NCBI RefSeq assembly: GCF_030271165.1
Contig: NZ_JASSZH010000026.1
Span: 1-57,367, forward strand
Length of the DNA: 57,367 bases
DNA from: Psychromicrobium xiongbiense
GTDB taxonomy: Bacteria > Actinomycetota > Actinomycetes > Actinomycetales > Micrococcaceae
Direction: 5' to 3'
The notes below the pieces were generated by a model. That model did no database searches and was not told the origin of the DNA. It saw only the letters and a list, made by a program, of their open reading frames with translations. Below, in pieces: positions 36,743 to 47,750 of the stretch. Within the stretch, counting starts at the first letter, position 1. The number at the start of each line of letters is the position of its first letter. The position numbers and the translations under genes are program-made.

Positions 36743-36752
36743 GCTGGTCCTC

Positions 36753-37379
36753 ATGCGTATTGTCGTTTTAGTCTCCGGCACCGGCTCCAATCTTCAGGCT
36801 GTGATCGATGCGGTCCAGCGGGGAGCGCTGCCCGTGGAGATCGCCGCGGTGGGTTCAGACCGACCAGGGACCTACGGCATCGAACGCTCCGCCGCCGCCG
36901 GTCTGGAAACCTTTGTGGTGGACTTCTCCGCCTTTGACAGCCGGGCTGACTGGGATGCTGAACTGCTCCGGGTGGTGCAGTCCTACCAGCCGGATTATGT
37001 GGTTTCCTCCGGATTCATGCGAATCGTCGGCCCAGAGTTCATTGCCGCCTACCCGCAGCGCTACCTCAACACCCACCCGGCCTTGCTGCCGTCTTTCCCG
37101 GGTGCGCATGGAGTCAGGGATGCCTTGGCCTATGGGGTCAAAGTGACCGGCTGCACCATCATGTGGGCCGATGCCGGGGTGGATACCGGTCCGATTATCG
37201 CCCAGCAGGCGGTCAAGGTGTCTGACCACGATGACGAAGCGTCCTTGCACGAGCGGATCAAGGTGGCCGAACGCGAACTGCTCCTGGAGACCCTCGCTCA
37301 CCTCGCCTCAGCCCAGGACAGGTTAACCCAGGACGGGTCAGCCCAGGACGGCGGCGACGGCCTGCGCGGTGAGTCGTGA
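36753..37379 (+). CDS. purN: phosphoribosylglycinamide formyltransferase
   Basis: A 208-residue enzyme that transfers a formyl group from 10-formyl-THF to GAR in purine synthesis. RIVVLVSGTGSNLQAVI opens the GAR-binding fold. VVSSGFMRIVG and the active-site block NTHPALLPSFPGAHGVRDAL (catalytic Asn-His) are present, followed by GCTIMWADAGVDTGPII with the catalytic Asp. There is no clear RBS. TAGGCT at 36740-36745, partly made by the last repeat unit, lies seven bases before the ATG and suggests a leaderless mRNA. The C-terminal tail holds a triplicated AQD/TQDG stretch and overlaps the convergent GH3 gene by 42 bases. Confidence 0.95.
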   Translation: MRIVVLVSGTGSNLQAVIDAVQRGALPVEIAAVGSDRPGTYGIERSAAAGLETFVVDFSAFDSRADWDAELLRVVQSYQPDYVVSSGFMRIVGPEFIAAYPQRYLNTHPALLPSFPGAHGVRDALAYGVKVTGCTIMWADAGVDTGPIIAQQAVKVSDHDDEASLHERIKVAERELLLETLAHLASAQDRLTQDGSAQDGGDGLRGES

Positions 37380-38798
37380 GGCGCCGAAGGTCGTCACCGT
37401 CGCCAGCGGCGTCGGCGCGGTCGGGCTCAGGCCGGTGTTGAGGCAGACCGCTGCCGGATTGAGTTCAGCCAGTCGCGCCAGCGCCTCCCATTGCACTGTC
37501 CCGGGTCGCACCTCGTTCGCGATCACCAGATCGGGTACATCGCCTCTGAGATTGCGGCGCAGCGGGCGGGTGGACTCCAGCACGCCGACCACTGCGTCGA
37601 CAAAAATGGATCCCTGATTGTCCACCGCCATATTGTGTGCGTCCCGCAGATCGTGAACGGTCAGCTCGCCCGGCACTTGCAGAGTCAGAGCGGCCGATCC
37701 CTTGAATGCGCGCGGCAGAATGCCGGGCCAGTCCGCCGAGGGCGGCGGCATGGGCGCGGTGGTGCCCAGGGTGTTGGCGAGGTCCCGGGCCAGCGCCCGG
37801 TTCCGTTCCCCTGCTTCGCGCAGGCGCTCCAGCGGCAGAACGCCGCTGCTCACAGCCGCCAGGAGCGCATTGCGAACCTCCAGATAATCCGCCCGATCCA
37901 GATCCGTCCCGGGATAGTTGGCCGGGTTCCCGACGCAGAGCAGATCGAGCCCGGCCAGAATCGCCCGGACCGCACCCTCACCTGAGCCCACGGTGGCCCG
38001 GATGGCACCCATATCCAGGGCATCGCTGATCAGCAGACCGCGGAACCCGCCCTCACGCAGCAGCGCAACTGCCCGTGGATTGTTGGTGGCTGGCTCCTCG
38101 CCCAGAGCCGGAATCACCAGATGGGCACTCATCATGGCCTGGACGCCGTGGGCCGCCGTGGCCAGGAACGGTGCCAGATGCGTGGCCCGGAACTGTTCCA
38201 GAGGAAGCTCGATGCGCGGCAGCCCGTGATGCGAGTCGCTTTGGGTATCGCCGTGCCCCGGGAAGTGCTTGGCACAGGCAGCGACCCCCTGGCGCCGAAT
38301 ACCCACGGTCATCGCACTCGCATGTCGGGACACCAGTTCGGTGCTGGCGCCGAAGGACCGCACACCGATCACCGGATTGGCCGGGTTGGTGTTCACATCC
38401 GCCACCGGCGCAAGGACCAGATTCACTCCGACGCTCCGGCACAGCGCCCCGATCTGCGCTCCGGCGGCCTCCGTGAGCGCGGTATCGTCCAGTCGGCCCA
38501 GCTGCGCGGCACTCGGCAGCAGCGAACCGGTGCCGCTCTGCAGCCGTGTGACGTCGCCGCCTTCCTCATCGGCGCCGATCAGAGCCAGCGGGTTGAGCCC
38601 GGTGATCTGTGCGGATAGGGCGGCCAGCTGTTGGCCAGTGGCGTCATCGCCGGCGATGTTCTGCTTGAAATAGACGACGCCGGCCAGCCCCTGAGTCAGC
38701 GCCTCGGCCAACCAGCTGGGCAGGCTGGTCCCCAGGAATCCTGGCCAGATGACGGCGTTGACGTCCCGGAGAAGCTGCTCTGAGCGCTCTGAATCCAT
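37338..38798 (-). CDS. GH3 beta-N-acetylhexosaminidase-like hydrolase
   Basis: A 486-residue family 3 glycoside hydrolase of the NagZ type, which frees N-acetylglucosamine from cell-wall fragments. The diagnostic [18 protein letters not shown] (about 185-203) supplies the Asp-His general acid/base dyad, and [10 protein letters not shown] near 262 holds the nucleophilic Asp. [11 protein letters not shown] near 75 lines the pocket. There is no signal peptide, so it acts in the cytosol, probably in peptidoglycan recycling. About 140 residues follow the catalytic barrel and form a further alpha/beta domain. It reads against its neighbours, interrupts the purN-purH pair and overlaps purN's end by 42 bases. 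Confidence 0.9.
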   Translation of the reverse strand: MDSERSEQLLRDVNAVIWPGFLGTSLPSWLAEALTQGLAGVVYFKQNIAGDDATGQQLAALSAQITGLNPLALIGADEEGGDVTRLQSGTGSLLPSAAQLGRLDDTALTEAAGAQIGALCRSVGVNLVLAPVADVNTNPANPVIGVRSFGASTELVSRHASAMTVGIRRQGVAACAKHFPGHGDTQSDSHHGLPRIELPLEQFRATHLAPFLATAAHGVQAMMSAHLVIPALGEEPATNNPRAVALLREGGFRGLLISDALDMGAIRATVGSGEGAVRAILAGLDLLCVGNPANYPGTDLDRADYLEVRNALLAAVSSGVLPLERLREAGERNRALARDLANTLGTTAPMPPPSADWPGILPRAFKGSAALTLQVPGELTVHDLRDAHNMAVDNQGSIFVDAVVGVLESTRPLRRNLRGDVPDLVIANEVRPGTVQWEALARLAELNPAAVCLNTGLSPTAPTPLATVTTFGASRLTAQAVAAVLG

Positions 38799-38953
38799 TG
38801 GGTGAACCTATGTGCCGCCATGACGGGTGTCAATGCGTTGCTCCCACCGTCGACGTGTCCCGCCCTGCCAGCCTCGCTAAACTGGGTGCGTATCCACCCA
38901 CTTCGCGGTCCCGCTGCTCTGGCACCGTACCGCGGCCACCCCCGGAGAGTGCT

Positions 38954-40603
38954 GTGTCTGAATCGAATGCTGAAACTCAGATCGTGTCCGTAGATTTCGT
39001 CCCGATCCGACGCGCTCTGATCTCCGTCTATGACAAGACCGGGGTGATCGAACTGGCCACCGGCCTGCATGCGGCAGGCGTCAGCATCGTCTCCACCGGT
39101 TCCACCGCCCTGCGGATTCGTGAGGCAGGAATTCCGGTCACCCGCGTGGAGGAAGTCACCGGTTCAGCAGAGATGCTCGATGGGCGCGTCAAGACCCTGC
39201 ACCCGCGAATTCATGCTGGCATCCTGGCTGACCGCCGCCTGGAGGACCATGTCCGGCAGCTCGCGGACGCGCAGATTGAGGCTTTCGACCTGGTCGTGGT
39301 GAACCTCTACCCCTTCGTGGACACGGTGCGCTCCGGGGCCGACCGTGACGCCGTCGTGGAGCAGATCGACATCGGCGGCCCGTCCATGGTCCGCGCGGCC
39401 GCCAAAAACCACGCTTCGGTGGCCGTCGTCGTGGATCCGGCACAGTACCCGGAGGTCATCCTGGCCGCGCAGGGCTCCGGGTTCAGCCTGGCTGAGCGTC
39501 AGCGACTCGCGGCGGCAGCCTTCGCCCATACGGCGGCCTATGACACTGCAGTTGCTTCCTGGACGGCCCGCCAGTTCGCCGACGGAGCTGAAGGTGCCGC
39601 CTTCCCGCCCTACCTGGGGCTGGCTCTGGAACGCTCCGAGGTGCTCCGTTATGGGGAGAACCCGCACCAGCCCGCGGCGCTGTACGTGGACAAGGCGGCC
39701 GGGGCGGGCATTGCCCAGGCGGACCAGCTCCATGGCAAGGCGATGAGCTACAACAACTATGTGGACGCCGATGCCGCCCTGCGCGCCGCCTTCGACTTCG
39801 ATCAGCCGGCGGTGGCGATCATCAAGCACGCCAATCCCTGCGGCATCGCGGTGGCGACGGCAGGCCCGGACGATGCCGATCCGGTGGCCGTGGCGCATGC
39901 CCGCGCGCACGCCTGTGATCCGCTCAGTGCCTATGGCGGCGTGATCGCGGTGAACCGGCCAGTCACGGCTGGCCTGGCCGCCAACCTCAAGGGTGTGCTG
40001 ACCGAGGTCATCATCGCCCCGTCCTTTGAGCCGGAGGCGCTGGAGCGACTCCAGCTGCGCCAGGACATCCGTCTGCTGACCCTTCCCGAGGGTTACCAGC
40101 GCGATGAGGCTGAATTCCGTCAGGTCTCCGGCGGGATGCTGGTGCAGATGACGGACACCCTGGAGGCCGATGGCGACGACCCGGCAAACTGGCAGCTGGT
40201 GGCCGGTCCGGCAGCGGATGAGGCCACATTGAATGATCTGCTCTTTGCCTGGCGGGCCATCCGCGCCGTGAAGTCGAACGCCATTCTGCTCGCCAAGGAC
40301 GGCGCCTCGGTCGGCATCGGCATGGGCCAGGTGAACCGGGTGGATTCCTGCAAGCTTGCGGTGGAGCGGGCCAACAGCCTGGAACTGGACGATGCCGGCA
40401 ACCCGGTGGAGCGGGCACGCGGGGCCGTGGCGGCGTCCGACGCGTTCTTCCCGTTCGCTGACGGGCTCCAGATCCTGATCGACGCGGGCGTCCGCGCCGT
40501 CGTTCAGCCGGGTGGATCCAAGCGCGATCCCGAGGTGATCGAAGCCGCCCAGGCGGCCGGCGTGACGCTGTACCTGACCGGTGCCCGACACTTCTTCCAC
40601 TGA
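38954..40603 (+). CDS. purH: bifunctional AICAR transformylase / IMP cyclohydrolase
   Basis: A 549-residue enzyme for the last two steps of IMP synthesis. The cyclohydrolase domain has [29 protein letters not shown] and [13 protein letters not shown]. The transformylase domain has [28 protein letters not shown] (catalytic Lys-His), the [13 protein letters not shown] block and [25 protein letters not shown] 38954 has CCGGAGAG five bases upstream; the frame is open 52 codons further but those lack family character. TAAACT at 38878-38883 is a possible -10. I looked for a ZTP riboswitch in the leader and did not find its core. Confidence 0.96.
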   Translation: MSESNAETQIVSVDFVPIRRALISVYDKTGVIELATGLHAAGVSIVSTGSTALRIREAGIPVTRVEEVTGSAEMLDGRVKTLHPRIHAGILADRRLEDHVRQLADAQIEAFDLVVVNLYPFVDTVRSGADRDAVVEQIDIGGPSMVRAAAKNHASVAVVVDPAQYPEVILAAQGSGFSLAERQRLAAAAFAHTAAYDTAVASWTARQFADGAEGAAFPPYLGLALERSEVLRYGENPHQPAALYVDKAAGAGIAQADQLHGKAMSYNNYVDADAALRAAFDFDQPAVAIIKHANPCGIAVATAGPDDADPVAVAHARAHACDPLSAYGGVIAVNRPVTAGLAANLKGVLTEVIIAPSFEPEALERLQLRQDIRLLTLPEGYQRDEAEFRQVSGGMLVQMTDTLEADGDDPANWQLVAGPAADEATLNDLLFAWRAIRAVKSNAILLAKDGASVGIGMGQVNRVDSCKLAVERANSLELDDAGNPVERARGAVAASDAFFPFADGLQILIDAGVRAVVQPGGSKRDPEVIEAAQAAGVTLYLTGARHFFH

Positions 40604-40637
40604 TTCTGCCGAGTCGAGGCCCCAGGGGTTTGCCTGA

Positions 40638-40684
40638 GGATATGTGAACGACGACGGCACCGCGCCGTCGTCGTTCACATATCC
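40638..40684 (+). terminator. perfect 21-bp hairpin after purH
   Basis: Arms at 40638-40658 and 40664-40684 are perfectly complementary around the loop ACCGC (arm begins GGATATGTGAACGACGACGG). The hairpin sits 34 bases after purH, with no T tract. Most likely the purH terminator, though its perfection is unusual. Confidence 0.75.
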
Positions 40685-40714
40685 GGCTAGCGTCCGCGTG
40701 CCTTCCGGCTAGCG
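40682..40714 (+). promoter_or_regulatory. direct repeats upstream of icd
   Basis: TCCGGCTAGCG occurs at 40682-40692 and again at 40704-40714, a 22-base period (two helical turns). The first copy overlaps the end of the purH hairpin. They lie 54 or more bases ahead of the icd start codon, where a promoter is expected, so a regulator binding site is possible. Confidence 0.4.
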
Positions 40715-40747
40715 AGTACGCTGGGATGGCTATATCCCTGAAGATAA

Positions 40748-42991
<2,244 letters not shown>

Positions 42992-43031
42992 TCTTCTCGG
43001 TCTTCTGCACCGAGGGTCGGTGAGTAACGAT

Positions 43032-43069
43032 GACGGCCGGTCACCTTCCGTGGAGGGTGACCGGCCGTC
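43032..43069 (+). terminator. icd terminator hairpin
   Basis: A perfect 14-bp stem, GACGGCCGGTCACC against GGTGACCGGCCGTC, with a 10-base loop lies 40 bases after the icd stop. TCCTTAA follows but no real T tract. Confidence 0.8.
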
Positions 43070-43162
43070 GCTGTCCTTAAGGCGTGGCTGGGGGTGTCAT
43101 CCGGGACCATGGGGAGAACTCTCCATCGCGAATCATCGGACGATTGACTACAGTGTGATCGT

Positions 43163-43184
43163 GCACCGAATGGTTATTCGGTGC
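43163..43184 (+). promoter_or_regulatory. 9-bp hairpin in the leader of the following gene
   Basis: GCACCGAAT and ATTCGGTGC flank a GGTT loop, a perfect 9-bp inverted repeat ending 30 bases before ATG 43215. A TTGACT at 43144 precedes it. It could be an operator or an mRNA leader structure. Confidence 0.4.
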
Positions 43185-43214
43185 GCTTGTCGCCGAACCA
43201 TCTGAAGGATCGCC

Positions 43215-43820
43215 ATGTTCACTGCTGCTGTCACCGCCCTCTCGAGCGTGCCGTCGCGTACGACCACCGTCGATAGCGCCGTCTTCACGGCCGCGGGTTG
43301 GTTCTTCGCGATTGCCGGTATCGCGCTGATCGCGACCTCATTCCTGCCCAAGCTCAAGAGCGGCGGTCGGCTGCTCGGTATCATCGTGGGCGTTCTCATC
43401 GCGGGGTATGGCATCTACCTTGAGTTGCCGACCACGACCAATGGCTGGTTCAGCCTGTACTTCTTCATCCTGCCGGTCGGTCTGATCATTCGGAACATCG
43501 CGGCCTCGGTGCAGGGCCGTAAGCCCCCGGTGCAGCCCATGTCTCATAACCCTGGCGGCTACGTGCCCGGTCAGAACCCGAGTGGCTATGTCCCCGGTCA
43601 GAACCCGAGTGGCTACCAACCCGGCCAGATGCCTCAGTCAGGCCAGGCAGCTCCGCACGGCCAGGCAGCTCCGTACGGTCAGCCTGCTCAGCCTGGGCCG
43701 GCGGACAACCAGCCTGGCTATGGCCAGGCACCACAGGCGCCGTATGGTCAGCAGCAGCCCTACGTTCAGCAGCAGCCGGGTCAGCAGCCCTACGTTCAGC
43801 CCACGGATCCCACGGCCTGA
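43215..43820 (+). CDS. small membrane protein with Pro/Gln/Gly-repeat tail
   Basis: A 201-residue protein of unknown function. Three hydrophobic helices (about 20-43, 50-68 and 78-95) are followed by a cytosolic tail of about 105 residues made of short repeats: PGQNPSGYV twice, then PGQMPQSGQ, GQAAPHGQAAPYGQPAQPG, and QQPYVQQQPGQQPYVQP. The tail is intrinsically disordered and rich in tyrosine. Such Tyr/Pro/Gln tails recur on actinobacterial membrane proteins and may mediate weak multivalent contacts. GAAGGA supports ATG 43215. It is transcribed alone between hairpins. Confidence 0.8.
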   Translation: MFTAAVTALSSVPSRTTTVDSAVFTAAGWFFAIAGIALIATSFLPKLKSGGRLLGIIVGVLIAGYGIYLELPTTTNGWFSLYFFILPVGLIIRNIAASVQGRKPPVQPMSHNPGGYVPGQNPSGYVPGQNPSGYQPGQMPQSGQAAPHGQAAPYGQPAQPGPADNQPGYGQAPQAPYGQQQPYVQQQPGQQPYVQPTDPTA

Positions 43821-43835
43821 CCCCTGCGCCGCAGT

Positions 43836-43890
43836 CATCTCAGGACACCCCGTTTGCCATGTGGCAGGCGGGGTGTCCTGCTCTGAGATG
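43836..43890 (+). terminator. long interrupted terminator hairpin
   Basis: The outer arm CATCTCAG pairs with CTGAGATG, the inner arm AGGACACCCCG with CGGGGTGTCCT, and TGCCA with TGGCA caps the stem; five unpaired bases (CTGCT region) lie on the 3' side. It begins 16 bases after the stop codon. Confidence 0.7.
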
Positions 43891-44187
43891 CTGTGATCTT
43901 CGACACGCCGGGTGTGTCGCGGAAACCGTGCAGAATCACCCGCGAAACACGCCGGAAGCGGAATCGAAACCTTCTCCGAGCCGGACCCCGGAATCCCGGG
44001 GAACTTGCCTCGACCTGGCTGCCCCGGCGAGAGAAATTGGCTGAAATCCCGAGCTCTTCGTTACCCGATCTTTTCCCGATACTTGTGTCCAGAAACCGCA
44101 AAGTGGCTGTATTGTTCAGACACATATTGGGTGTGACGCCAACCACACGATGGTAGGCGCGCGCTTTGGTTTCGGGAGGGAATCTTG
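43891..44187 (+). other. leader region of the liv operon
   Basis: About 300 bases without a supported gene. CGACAC and GTGTCG form a small inverted repeat at 43901-43919. The stretch 44060-44130 is more AT-rich, includes TTGTGT and TGTATT as possible promoter elements and a TGTC...GACA pair, and is where the livK promoter should lie. The short open frames here on both strands look like chance. Confidence 0.4.
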
Positions 44188-45429
44188 ATGTATCGAAAGA
44201 AAATCCTGGCCTCGATGGCCGTCGTAGCCACGGTGGGCCTGCTCATGAGTGCCTGTGCTAATCAGAGTGGCGGTGGCGACTCCACGGGTTCAAGCAGCAA
44301 TAAGATCGACATCCCCGTGATCTCCTCGATCAACGTTCCAGCCAATGCCGTTCTGCCCAAGGGCAACGGTAAGGCGACGTGTCCGGCAACGACGACTCTG
44401 GCCTATGTGGGTGCCCAGACGGGCCCCAACGCCCAGCTCGGTGTGAATATCTACAACGGCATTCAGCTGGCTATCAACGAGCACAATGCCAGTAACCCCG
44501 GCTGCCAGGTGCAGTTCAAGAAGTTCGACACCGAAGGTTCGGCAGACAAGGCCACAGGCCCGGTCACGGAGGTCACCAACCAGGCGAGCATTATCGGCGT
44601 CGTCGGTCTCCCGTTCTCCGGTGAGTCCAAGGCAACCGGAAACATCTTTGAACAGTCCGGACTGGTCCACATCACGCCGTCCGCGACGGCCCCCGTGCTG
44701 ACCACCAACGGATGGACCACCTTCTTCCGCGGCCTGGGCAACGACGCGGTTCAGGGTCCTGCCGCGGCAACCTTCCTCACGGATAAGTTGCAGGCCAAGA
44801 AGATCTTCGTGGTGCAGGATGATTCCGAGTACGGCATCGGCCTGGGCTCGGCTGTGACGGACAAGCTGAATTCTTCCGCGAAAGACAAGCTGGCTGGAAC
44901 CGAAAAGGTCACCACCGGCCAGAAGGACTTCTCCGCGGTGATTTCGAAGATCCAGAATGCCAAAGCGGACGCCGTCTTCTACGCCGGCTACTACGCAGAA
45001 GGCGCCCCCTTCGATCAGCAGCTGGTCAACAAGGGCTGGGCCGGGACCTTCATCGGTCCGGATGGCGTCAAGGACGATCAGTTCATCAAGCAGGCTGGCG
45101 ATGCCTCATCGAACGCCTACTTCACCTGCCCCTGCATCCCGGGTGAGTTGATTCCGACGTTTGCCACGGCGTACAAGGGCGTATCGAACGGTGCCGAACC
45201 TGGCACCTACTCGATTGAAGGCTACGATGCCGCCACGGTGCTGCTCTCCGGCATCGACGCTGGCAAGCAGAGCCGCGCGGACCTGCTGAGCTGGGTCAAG
45301 TCCTATGACAAGGACGGCCTGAGCAAGCACTACAAGTGGGACAGCAAGGGCGAGCTGGCGGCCCCGACGGTCTACGGATACAAGGTCCAGAACGGCAAGA
45401 TCGTTCCGATTGGTCCGATCGGCGGCTGA
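44188..45429 (+). CDS. livK: branched-chain amino-acid ABC transporter, substrate-binding lipoprotein
   Basis: A 413-residue periplasmic-binding-type protein anchored by lipid. The signal peptide MYRKKILASMAVVATVGLLMSAC ends in a lipobox with the lipidated Cys near 23, then a Ser/Gly linker. The LivJ/K-type fold shows LAYVGAQTGPNAQLGVNIYNGI, GVVGLPFSGESKATGNIFEQS and FVVQDDSEYGIGLGSAV. It likely binds leucine/isoleucine/valine or related compounds; the exact ligand is unknown. ATG 44188 has GGGAGGG seven bases upstream. It is first in the five-gene liv operon and separated from the rest by a hairpin. Confidence 0.92.
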   Translation: MYRKKILASMAVVATVGLLMSACANQSGGGDSTGSSSNKIDIPVISSINVPANAVLPKGNGKATCPATTTLAYVGAQTGPNAQLGVNIYNGIQLAINEHNASNPGCQVQFKKFDTEGSADKATGPVTEVTNQASIIGVVGLPFSGESKATGNIFEQSGLVHITPSATAPVLTTNGWTTFFRGLGNDAVQGPAAATFLTDKLQAKKIFVVQDDSEYGIGLGSAVTDKLNSSAKDKLAGTEKVTTGQKDFSAVISKIQNAKADAVFYAGYYAEGAPFDQQLVNKGWAGTFIGPDGVKDDQFIKQAGDASSNAYFTCPCIPGELIPTFATAYKGVSNGAEPGTYSIEGYDAATVLLSGIDAGKQSRADLLSWVKSYDKDGLSKHYKWDSKGELAAPTVYGYKVQNGKIVPIGPIGG

Positions 45430-45436
45430 CCTCAGA

Positions 45437-45488
45437 TCATGACAGGGCTGTGGGGCCCGGCAACCTTGGACCCCACAGCCCTGCCATG
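45437..45488 (+). terminator. attenuating hairpin between livK and livH
   Basis: CAGGGCTGTGGGG (45443-45455) and CCCCACAGCCCTG (45471-45483) are perfectly complementary, extended outward by TCATG/CATGA past one mismatch. It lies directly after the livK stop and before livH. It probably protects the livK mRNA 3' end and lowers readthrough, giving more binding protein than permease. Confidence 0.72.
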
Positions 45489-45528
45489 ACCGGGACTCTC
45501 ACGTCGGAACAACCGTCAGGAGCGCGCC

Positions 45529-46578
45529 ATGCTCGTCAGTATTCTTCACGCCGCGGCCGCCGCGGCCGCCGCGCCGCAGCTCGTCCCGCAGCTGGTTCCC
45601 GTTGATGGCGAATGGATCACCTTCGACGTCAACTCGCTGGCCGAAAACTTCTGGTCCGTCACCTTTGACGGGCTGACCTTCGGTGCCATCTATGCGCTGA
45701 TCGCACTGGGATACACCCTGGTGTACGGCGTGCTCAACCTCATCAACTTCGCCCACTCCGAGGTGTTCATCGTCGGCTGTTACGGCGTGGTGTTCACCCT
45801 GACAGCGCTGGGCTTTGGCCCCTCAGCACCGCATCTGAGCATCGGTGCCATCCTGTTGAATCTTCTGCTGGCCATCATCGTCGCCATGGTGGCCTCGGCT
45901 GTTACCGCCTTCCTGCTCGAGCGACTGGCCTACCGCCCCCTGCGCAGGAAAAATGCGCCGCGGCTGGTCTTTCTCATCACCGCCATTGGCGCCTCTTTTG
46001 TCATCCAGTACTCCTTCTTCCTCTGGCGGGGCGCCAATCCTGAACCTGCGGTGACGATGTTCAAACCCACCCCGATCTTTGAGGTTTTCGGCACCATCAT
46101 CGATTCGCAGCAGATCATCATCGTGGTGGCTGCGTTGATCATGATGATCGTGGTGGATCAGTTCATCAGCCGCTCCCGCACCGGACGCGGCATCCGCGCC
46201 GTGGCGCAGGACCCGGATACGGCGACCCTGATGGGCGTCAACAAGGAACGGATCATTGTCACGACCTTCGTCATCGGCGGTCTGCTGGCCGGTGCTGCAG
46301 CGTTGTTCTACGTGATGAAAGTGCCCTCCGGTGTGCAGTACAACGGAGGGTTCATCCTCGGCATCAAGGCCTTTGCGGCCGCAGTGCTGGGCGGCATCGG
46401 CAACGTCCGCGGCGCGCTGGTCGGCGGCCTGCTGCTGGGCCTGATCGGCAACTACGGCCAGATCCTGCTGGGCAATTCGCAGTGGACCGACGTGGTGGCG
46501 TTCATCGTGCTGGTGCTGGTCCTGCTGATCAGACCCCAAGGCCTGTTGGGCCAGACCCTGGGAAGGAGCAAAGCATGA
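45529..46578 (+). CDS. livH: branched-chain amino-acid ABC transporter permease LivH
   Basis: A 349-residue permease with eight or so membrane helices. FGAIYALIALGYTLVYGVLNLINFAHSE is the classic LivH start region, and the EAA-like loop RTGRGIRAVAQDPDTATLMGVN contacts the ATPases. An unusual N-terminus carries eight alanines in a row and a QLVPQLVP doublet before the first family-conserved residue at about 45. AGGAG lies just before ATG 45529. Its stop overlaps the livM start (ATGA). Confidence 0.93.
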   Translation: MLVSILHAAAAAAAAPQLVPQLVPVDGEWITFDVNSLAENFWSVTFDGLTFGAIYALIALGYTLVYGVLNLINFAHSEVFIVGCYGVVFTLTALGFGPSAPHLSIGAILLNLLLAIIVAMVASAVTAFLLERLAYRPLRRKNAPRLVFLITAIGASFVIQYSFFLWRGANPEPAVTMFKPTPIFEVFGTIIDSQQIIIVVAALIMMIVVDQFISRSRTGRGIRAVAQDPDTATLMGVNKERIIVTTFVIGGLLAGAAALFYVMKVPSGVQYNGGFILGIKAFAAAVLGGIGNVRGALVGGLLLGLIGNYGQILLGNSQWTDVVAFIVLVLVLLIRPQGLLGQTLGRSKA

Positions 46579-47750
46579 GCGCGCACGCTTCGACCAGCCG
46601 CAGATCAGCGTCCGGAGGAGGTCTTTTCCGGGCCTGGGGCGAGAAATGGCGGATGCTGCCGCGCTGGCAGCAATGGGGCTGGCTCCTGATCATCGTGGTG
46701 CTGGCCTATCTGCTGCCCGTACTGAACCCGCCCATCATCACCACCGAGCCCGGGACCAACTTCGCCATCGCCTGTTCCCAGATGGCCATTTTCGCCCTGG
46801 TCGCCGTCGGCCTGAACATCGTGGTCGGCTATGCGGGCCTGCTGGACCTGGGGTATGTGGCCTTCTACGCGGTGGGCGCCTATGTGACGGCCATGCTGAC
46901 CAGCCCGGACTCGCCGTTCCTGAAGATCCCATATCTGTGGACGATCCCGGTCGCCATGGCGGTGACGATGTTCTTCGGCGTGATCCTGGGCATTCCCACT
47001 TTGCGCCTGCGCGGCGACTATCTGGCGATTGTGACCCTGGGCTTCGGCGAGATCATTCGCATCCTGGCCACGATCATCCCGGCGATGAAGGGGCAGGTGG
47101 GCTTCCAGAACATCGGGCGGCCGCCGGGCGAGGATGCGGCAGGAGTTCCCATTTTCTCCAACTCCAACGGAACGCCCTGGTACTGGCTGACCATCACGAT
47201 CATTATCGTGGTGCTGCTGCTGGTCGGCAATCTGGAGCGCAGCCGGGTGGGACGGGCGTGGATCGCCATCCGCGAGGATGAGGACGCCGCCGAGATCATG
47301 GGCGTTCCGGTCTTCAAATACAAGGTCTGGGCCTTCGCCCTCGGCGCAGCAGTGGGCGGTCTTTCAGGGGCACTGTTTGCCGGGTCCACGGGCTTTGTGA
47401 ACAACCAGAAGTTCGATGTCCAGACGTCGATCCTGTTCCTGGCAGCCGTGGTTCTCGGCGGCGCGGGCAACAAGGTCGGCGCCATCATCGGTGGAGCCCT
47501 GGTGGCCTATCTGCCGCTGCGATTCACCGAGATCGCGCCTTATAAGTACTGGATCTTCGGCCTGGCCCTGGTCCTGCTGATGATCTTCCGGACGCACGGC
47601 CTGCTGGCCGCCCGGCAACATCTGCTCGCCTATGGTCGCTCCGTCTACGTCAAGCTCGCTCAGAAGCCTGGTGCCGGTGCTCCACCCGGCGGTGCCGCCG
47701 GTTCCAGGACCGTGGCCGGAGAAACCCGTGAAGAGGGGGCGGGAGCATGA
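46575..47750 (+). CDS. livM: branched-chain amino-acid ABC transporter permease LivM
   Basis: A 391-residue second permease. Family motifs: GLNIVVGYAGLLDLGYVAFYAVGAY, TLRLRGDYLAIVTLGFGEIIRI and the ATPase-contact loop RVGRAWIAIREDEDAAEIMGV. The first 40 residues and the last 35 (Gly/Ala/Pro-rich) are polar extensions. The start overlaps livH by four bases and its stop overlaps livG by four, so all are translationally coupled. Confidence 0.93.
   Translation: MSAHASTSRRSASGGGLFRAWGEKWRMLPRWQQWGWLLIIVVLAYLLPVLNPPIITTEPGTNFAIACSQMAIFALVAVGLNIVVGYAGLLDLGYVAFYAVGAYVTAMLTSPDSPFLKIPYLWTIPVAMAVTMFFGVILGIPTLRLRGDYLAIVTLGFGEIIRILATIIPAMKGQVGFQNIGRPPGEDAAGVPIFSNSNGTPWYWLTITIIIVVLLLVGNLERSRVGRAWIAIREDEDAAEIMGVPVFKYKVWAFALGAAVGGLSGALFAGSTGFVNNQKFDVQTSILFLAAVVLGGAGNKVGAIIGGALVAYLPLRFTEIAPYKYWIFGLALVLLMIFRTHGLLAARQHLLAYGRSVYVKLAQKPGAGAPPGGAAGSRTVAGETREEGAGA

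Noticed and set aside
38799..38953. ZTP (pfl) riboswitch ahead of purH
   Set aside because: The conserved cores of the motif were not found in this leader by eye; a covariance search would settle it.
43835..44156. Small open frames of 60-100 codons on both strands upstream of livK
   Set aside because: No RBS, no family features, and they overlap a terminator hairpin and the probable livK promoter.
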